Shown one piece after another: positions 57,145 through 64,000 of a DNA stretch of 64,000 bases. How positions within the stretch are numbered: the stretch's first letter is position 1; the number at the start of each line of letters is the position of its first letter. Origin of the DNA: Candidatus Sericytochromatia bacterium S15B-MN24 CBMW_12 (GTDB lineage: Bacteria > Cyanobacteriota > Sericytochromatia > S15B-MN24 > UBA4093); the NCBI GenBank assembly GCA_002083825.1, contig DAZV01000041.1:1-64000 (forward strand), given 5' to 3'. Below the pieces are notes generated by a model. The model was not told the DNA's origin and ran no database searches. It saw only the letters and a list, made by a program, of their open reading frames with translations. Made by a program: the position numbers and the translations under genes.

Positions 57145-57435
57145 ATGAAGCGTCAAACTGTGAAGAACCTCAGCTACGTGGCCTTGTGGGCAGGGGCCGC
57201 CTCGGTGCTCGTCTCCGGCGGCATCTACGCGGCGGATCTCATGCGCGCCGAAAAAACCAGCAAGCGGCGTGAGGGCAGCCTCTTCATCGGACTCTGGGCT
57301 CCCTCGTTCTTCGCCCTCTCCGAGATGCTCGATCGGATCGCCGAGCAAGACGATCGCTACATGGGCGTAAGAATCACCGACCGAGAAGAGCGGATGCCGA
57401 TCGCCAAGCATGCCCGCGAACTGATTCAGCGCTGA
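57145..57435 (+). CDS. Hypothetical membrane-anchored protein
   Basis: GGGAGGAATC before ATG; one N-terminal hydrophobic segment. Confidence 0.6.
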   Translation: MKRQTVKNLSYVALWAGAASVLVSGGIYAADLMRAEKTSKRREGSLFIGLWAPSFFALSEMLDRIAEQDDRYMGVRITDREERMPIAKHARELIQR

Positions 57436-57442
57436 CCGGTCC

Positions 57443-57468
57443 GGGAGGGAGCCGAAAGGTTCCCTCCC
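57443..57468. terminator. Hairpin downstream of the 96-aa gene, no U-tract
   Basis: GGGAGGGAGCC-GAAA-GGTTCCCTCCC, one G-U pair. Confidence 0.5.
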
Positions 57469-57502
57469 GCTTCGGGACCTTGGCCGCAGGAAGGAGGACG
57501 CC

Positions 57503-57583
57503 ATGCGCGCGAGAGCCGTCAACGGTTTCGAGCTCGGACCGAACGCCGAGCGCCTTTTTGCGATCGCGGGGGGTCTGTCATGA
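57503..57583 (+). CDS. 26-aa uORF/leader peptide coupled to the SDR gene
   Basis: AGGAAGGAGGACGCC-ATG; MRARAVNGFELGPNAERLFAIAGGLS; stop TGA overlaps next ATG as ATGA. Confidence 0.5.
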   Translation: MRARAVNGFELGPNAERLFAIAGGLS

Positions 57584-58674
57584 GAGCGTCGAAAAAAGCG
57601 CGGTTGTGGCTGAACGCCTTGGGTGGAGCCTATCTCGTCTACCGGATGCTCAGGCCGAAGCCGCGGATCTCGCTGGAGGATCAGGTGGTGCTGATTACCG
57701 GAGGATCGCGAGGACTGGGCTTGCTGATGGCCCGGGAGTTCGCGCTTCAAGGGGCCCGGCTGGCGATTTGCGCCCGCGATTGCATCGAGCTCGAGCACGC
57801 GCGCCACGATCTCGAAAGTCGGGGAGCGGAGGTCTTCGCCGTCGCATGCGACGTCGCTCGGCAGGAAGAGGTGAACCGGATGGTCGCTTCGGTCGAGGCC
57901 CATTACGGTCGCATCGACGTTTTGGTCAACAATGCGGGGATCATCCAGGTCGGTCCCCTCGAGAGCATGACCGCCCAGGACTTCGAGCAGATCATGGCGA
58001 TCAATTTCTTCGGGGCGGTGTACACGACGCTCGCCGTGACCCCGGGGATGCGCCGACGGGGATACGGTCGGCTCGTGACCATCGATTCCATCGGGGGGCG
58101 AGTTGCCACGCCGCACTTGATTCCCTACGACGCCTCCAAGTTCGCGCTGCGCGGATTCTCCGAGGGGATTCGCACGGAACTGGCCCAGCATGGGATCACG
58201 GTGACGACGATCCTGCCGGGGCTCATGCGCACCGGATCGCCGGTCAACGCGCTCTTCAAGGGCCGTCAGGAGTGGGAGTTCACGTGGTTCACCATCGCGG
58301 ACTCGCTGCCTTGGCTCTCCATGGATGCTCGCGAGGCTGCCGAGCGGATCGTGCTGGCATGCCAGCGCGGGGAGGCGGAGATCACGTTGAGCGCCCGCGC
58401 TCGAATCATCGGGCTGGTCCATGATCTCGCCCCTCCTTTCGCCATGAGCATGCTCACCCTAGCCAACCGTTTGCTACCCAGCGCCGACGGCAGGGGAACG
58501 GAATCCGCGCGAGGCATGGAGTTGGTGAGCCCGCTGGCGCCGTCCTGGTTGACCCACTGGACCAACGAGGCTGCCAAGCGAAACAATCAGTTCGGCGGTC
58601 AGTATGCTCCCGCTCCCGAGCATGCCCGTAAGGTCGGTCTGACGCATGATGGGGGCAAGCGCGACGGAGCTTGA
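57580..58674 (+). CDS. Short-chain dehydrogenase/reductase
   Basis: VVLITGGSRGLGLLMAREFA...VLVNNAGI...PYDASKFALRGFSEG. Confidence 0.9.
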   Translation: MRASKKARLWLNALGGAYLVYRMLRPKPRISLEDQVVLITGGSRGLGLLMAREFALQGARLAICARDCIELEHARHDLESRGAEVFAVACDVARQEEVNRMVASVEAHYGRIDVLVNNAGIIQVGPLESMTAQDFEQIMAINFFGAVYTTLAVTPGMRRRGYGRLVTIDSIGGRVATPHLIPYDASKFALRGFSEGIRTELAQHGITVTTILPGLMRTGSPVNALFKGRQEWEFTWFTIADSLPWLSMDAREAAERIVLACQRGEAEITLSARARIIGLVHDLAPPFAMSMLTLANRLLPSADGRGTESARGMELVSPLAPSWLTHWTNEAAKRNNQFGGQYAPAPEHARKVGLTHDGGKRDGA

Positions 58675-58675
58675 G

Positions 58676-58711
58676 CGCGAGGCCGCCGTTCCGAAGAATG
58701 GCGGCCTCGCG
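58676..58711. terminator. Hairpin between convergent genes, no U-tract
   Basis: CGCGAGGCCGCC...GGCGGCCTCGCG. Confidence 0.55.
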
Positions 58712-58743
58712 AGGACTGGATGGGACGACGGGCGAATTCGGGG

Positions 58744-59163
58744 TCAGCGCTGGCAGAGCTCCAGGAGCACTCCTCCGGTCGACTTCGGGTGAACGAAGGC
58801 TATCATGGCGCCTCCGGCTCCCTTGCGGGGGGTTTCATCGATGAGGCGAACGCCTTCGGCCTTGAGTCGCGCGAGCGCCATGACCACGTCATCGACGCCG
58901 AGGGCGACGTGATGGATGCCTTCACCGCGCTTTTCGAGAAACTTGGCCACCGGGCTGTCCGGGGTGGTGGGTTCGAGCAACTCGATCCGGCTCTCACCGA
59001 GCGCGAACACGGCCGTTCGCACCCCTTGATCGGGCACATCCTCGATTTCATGCAGCTTTAGCCCGAGCATCCCAGCATAAAGGGGGAGGGCTGCGTCGAT
59101 TGAGCGGACGGCGATGCCCAGGTGATCGATCTTGCCGATCTGCGTGAACTTGGGATCCAGCAT
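58744..59163 (-). CDS. mce: Methylmalonyl-CoA epimerase (VOC fold)
   Basis: [27 protein letters not shown]...[13 protein letters not shown]. Confidence 0.9.
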   Translation of the reverse strand: MLDPKFTQIGKIDHLGIAVRSIDAALPLYAGMLGLKLHEIEDVPDQGVRTAVFALGESRIELLEPTTPDSPVAKFLEKRGEGIHHVALGVDDVVMALARLKAEGVRLIDETPRKGAGGAMIAFVHPKSTGGVLLELCQR

Positions 59164-59164
59164 G

Positions 59165-60822
<1,658 letters not shown>

Positions 60823-60823
<1 letters not shown>

Positions 60824-62571
60824 CAGGCAATCACCACGAGCGCCGCGCCTCCTTCGACCGTCTGGCCCGCGGCGCAGCCGAGCGTCTCGACGATGCCCGC
60901 CATGGGAGCCAGGATTTCGGTTTCCATTTTCATCGCTTCGAGTACCAGCAGGACGGTGCCGACCTCCACTGCCTGTCCCACGTCAACCAGGACGCGCTGA
61001 ACCATGGCATGCATGGGGGCGGTGACTTTTCCCGAGGCCGCGCCGGCGGAGAGCGCGGAGCCCGAATGGCTGCTCGGACGCTTGGGTTTGGCGACGGTCG
61101 CGGTGGCCGTCCCCCCCTTCTCAGAGACCGAAACGGTGAAGAGCTGGCGATTGACCTCGACCCGGAATTCCCGGGCCTGGCCGAAGACGGGGCCCTCCGC
61201 CGCGGTCATCGCCGTGGGGGCTGTCGGAGTCAGGGCCGCGAGATCCTCGCGGGTCAGGTCCGTCCCGATGAAGTGGGTCGACATGTCGCCCGCGATGAAC
61301 TTGGGGTGCTCGAGGATGCGCTTGAAAAGCGGAATGGTGGTGGGCACTCCTTCGATTTCGAACTCGGCGAGGGCGCGCTTCATGCGGGCGATCGCCTCCT
61401 GGCGATCGGAGCCCCAGGTGATGAGCTTCGCGAGCAGCGAATCGTACATCTCGGGTACCTTCCAGCCCGCGTAAACCGCGGCGTCCACCCGGATTCCGGG
61501 ACCTTCGGGCGGAACGTACCGCGTGATCAGTCCGGGGTTCGGGCGAAAGTTCTGAGCGGGATCCTCGGCGTTGATCCGGCATTCGAGCGACCAACCCATG
61601 GGTTGGAGATCTTTCAGCCGCTCGGGAACGTGGCCGCCCGCGGCGATCCGGATCTGCTCCTTGACGAGATCTACCCCGTAGACCATCTCGGTGACGGTAT
61701 GCTCGACCTGGATGCGGGTGTTCATTTCGAGGAAGTAGAAAGCGCCATCCTGGAAGAGGAACTCGCAGGTGCCGGCTGAGTCGTAGCCCACCGCCTGAGC
61801 CATGCGAACGGCCGTGTCCCCCATGTCGCGCCGCATCTCGGGCGTGAGCGCCACGCTCGGCGCCTCCTCGACCAGCTTCTGGTGGCGGCGTTGGATGGAG
61901 CACTCCCGTTCGCCGAGGTGAATGACCGTGCCGTGCTTGTCGGCGAGGATCTGCACCTCGATGTGGCGCGGCTGGCCGAGGTAGCGTTCCATGTAGACTT
62001 CGCCGTTGCCGAAGTAGCTCTCGCCTTCGCGAATCGCCTTGGCGAGGGCGGCTTCGGCTTCGGCGGGGCCGTTGACGACGACGAGTCCGCGCCCGCCGCC
62101 GCCGGCGGCGGCCTTGATGGCGATGGGCCAGCCGTGTTCGTCACCGAATGTCATGACGGCGGCGGCTTCGGTCACGGGCTCGGTGGTGCCTGGGACGATG
62201 GGGACGCCGGCTTTCTGGGCGAGGCGGCGGCTGACTGTCTTCGAGCCCATGAGGGCGATCGCTTCGGCATGCGGGCCGATCCAGGTGAGGCCGGCGTTTT
62301 GGCAGGCGCGGGCGAAGTCGGGGCTTTCGGCGAGGAAGCCATAGCCGGGGTGGACGGCGTCGGCTCCGGCGCGCTTGGCTATGGCTATCAGGGCCTCCTG
62401 GTCGAGGTAGGAGGTGTCGAGGTGGAAGGCTTGGTCGGCGAGGCGGACGTGGCGGGCCTCTTGGTCGGGGGCGGTGTAGACGGCTGCGGTGGCGACGCCG
62501 AGCTCTTGGCAGGCGCGGATCACGCGCAGGGCGATTTCTCCACGGTTGGCGATGAGCACTTTCGAGAACAT
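60823..62571 (-). CDS. Biotin-dependent acyl-CoA carboxylase alpha subunit (biotin carboxylase + BCCP)
   Basis: [25 protein letters not shown]...C-terminal [17 protein letters not shown]. Confidence 0.9.
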
Positions 62572-62815
62572 GTTGGCTATCCTATCCGCGGGCTGCGTCG
62601 TCGCAGCCGTTTGCGCTAGAGTCGTCAGGTTACCAGGCGGATGGCCCCGGGGGGGCGAGAGGGACCGAGCCCCATGATACCAGCAGAAGCGCGGCTTGGC
62701 GTCGTGTCGGCGTAAATTTCCCGGGGGATCCCCTCAACCCTAGCCCGTCACCCTCCAATCGCCCTTGGTCAAAGCGCTCTCGGCAGTCGCGGGTCCGGGG
62801 TTTATGCTGGAGGCG

Positions 62816-63061
62816 ATGAAGCGACGAGACGTGCCGCGCCAGGCGGCCAGTTGGCTGGTTTTCTTGGGTTCGGTCGTGCTCTTGGGGGCTTGCGGGGCAT
62901 TTCCGGGTTTGCCCGATTCCCATGGGTTGCCGAACGAGACGCCTGCCTTTCCTGGACCCTTCGAGAAGTATGATAGCGCGCGGCCGGCGGCCTTCAAGCG
63001 CGCTCCCGATCCGGTCGCGTCCCCGTCTCCGCCGGCGAGCGGGAGCGTGGGCCTGCGCTGA
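62816..63061 (+). CDS. Small putative lipoprotein
   Basis: MKRRDVPRQAASWLVFLGSVVLLGACGAFPG. Confidence 0.6.
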   Translation: MKRRDVPRQAASWLVFLGSVVLLGACGAFPGLPDSHGLPNETPAFPGPFEKYDSARPAAFKRAPDPVASPSPPASGSVGLR

Positions 63062-63104
63062 TCGGCGCTTGCGGGGAGGCGCGACGGCGCGCTAGCATGG
63101 CGCC

Positions 63105-64000
63105 ATGCCAACGATCAACGACGCGCACCTCGCACCGGAGGCCTTTTCCGACCCCTTACTGAGCTGGTTTCGCGCAGAGCAGCGGGCCATGCCGTGGCGC
63201 GGGGGGCGCGATCCCTATTTCATCTGGGTTTCCGAGGTCATGCTCCAGCAAACCCAGGTGGCCACCGTCATCCCCTACTACGAACGCTTCATCTCGCGTT
63301 TTCCGACGATTCAGGCCCTGGCAAACGCTCCGATGGACGACTTGCTCAAGTGCTGGCAAGGCCTGGGCTACTACTCGCGGGCCCGGAATCTGCAAAAGGC
63401 CGCCCAACAGGTCGTTTCGGAGCACGGGGGGGTCTTCCCGCGAGACTTCAAGGCCATCCGTTCGCTATCGGGGATCGGAGACTACACGGCGGGGGCCATC
63501 GCCTCGATCGCCTTCAACCAGCCGCATCCCGCGGTCGACGGCAACGTGATGAGGGTCCTGTCCCGCTGGTTCCGCATCTCCGAGAACGTCGCCAAGCCCC
63601 AGACCAAGCGCCGCTTCGAGGAGATCGCGCTTCGCTTGATTCCCGAGGGGCGCGCCTGGGAATTCAACCAGGCCTTGATGGAACTCGGAGCCTTGGTCTG
63701 CCTGCCGCGCAGTCCGCGCTGCGAGTCCTGCCCCGTGGCCAGCATCTGCCGAGCCTGGTTCCATGGGGATAGCGAGGCGTACCCCGTGAAAACGAAGAAG
63801 GCCCCGCCCAGGCCCGTCAGCTTCGCCGTCGCCGTCCCGATTCGCGACGGCTCGGTGTATCTTTGTCGCCGTCCGGTTGACGGCCTCCTGGGGGGGCTCT
63901 GGGAGTTCCCCGCCTTCCCGCTCGAAGTCGGAGAACGACCCGCCCAGGTCATCCAGGTGGCCTTGAACCTCCCGGAACTGGACTGGATCCCGCTTTGCAC
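63105..64000 (+). CDS. mutY: A/G-specific adenine glycosylase, partial at the window edge
   Basis: Read by hand: VSEVMLQQTQVATVIPYYERF...GIGDYTAGAIASIAF...VDGNVMRVLSRW...CLPRSPRCESCPVASIC. Confidence 0.9.
   Translation, partial: MPTINDAHLAPEAFSDPLLSWFRAEQRAMPWRGGRDPYFIWVSEVMLQQTQVATVIPYYERFISRFPTIQALANAPMDDLLKCWQGLGYYSRARNLQKAAQQVVSEHGGVFPRDFKAIRSLSGIGDYTAGAIASIAFNQPHPAVDGNVMRVLSRWFRISENVAKPQTKRRFEEIALRLIPEGRAWEFNQALMELGALVCLPRSPRCESCPVASICRAWFHGDSEAYPVKTKKAPPRPVSFAVAVPIRDGSVYLCRRPVDGLLGGLWEFPAFPLEVGERPAQVIQVALNLPELDWIPLC

Overview
The window is a dense, high-GC, chromosomal-type bacterial segment of about 60 genes. The lineage could not be assigned. A porin-like protein ending in Phe suggests a diderm. 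There is no CRISPR array, prophage, transposase or recognisable defence island. Housekeeping genes: NADP-IDH, IF-1, PrfC, SucCD, a UvrD/PcrA-like helicase, a DEAD-box helicase, TrmJ-like MTase, tRNA-Ser(UGA), and MutY running off the right edge. Accessory or unusual content: a peroxide-stress operon (Fur/PerR-TrxB-Prx), a lipoprotein-serpin fusion, three tandem zinc-ribbon genes behind infA, a type III PKS/flavoprotein locus, split methylmalonyl-CoA mutase genes, a secreted cupredoxin cluster, a tandem ferritin-like protein with a degenerate second half, and a shrunken CaiB-like protein. The best non-obvious signal is a promoter/start architecture, TANNNT-N6/7-ATG/GTG, seen at eight gene starts on both strands, which predicts leaderless mRNAs. 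Secondary signals are long perfect hairpins without U-tracts, 12-bp in-frame triplications, a 56-bp tandem intergenic repeat, a coupled 26-codon uORF, and a 57-aa zinc-ribbon gene absent from the ORF track. All family calls come from reading motifs; no database search was run.
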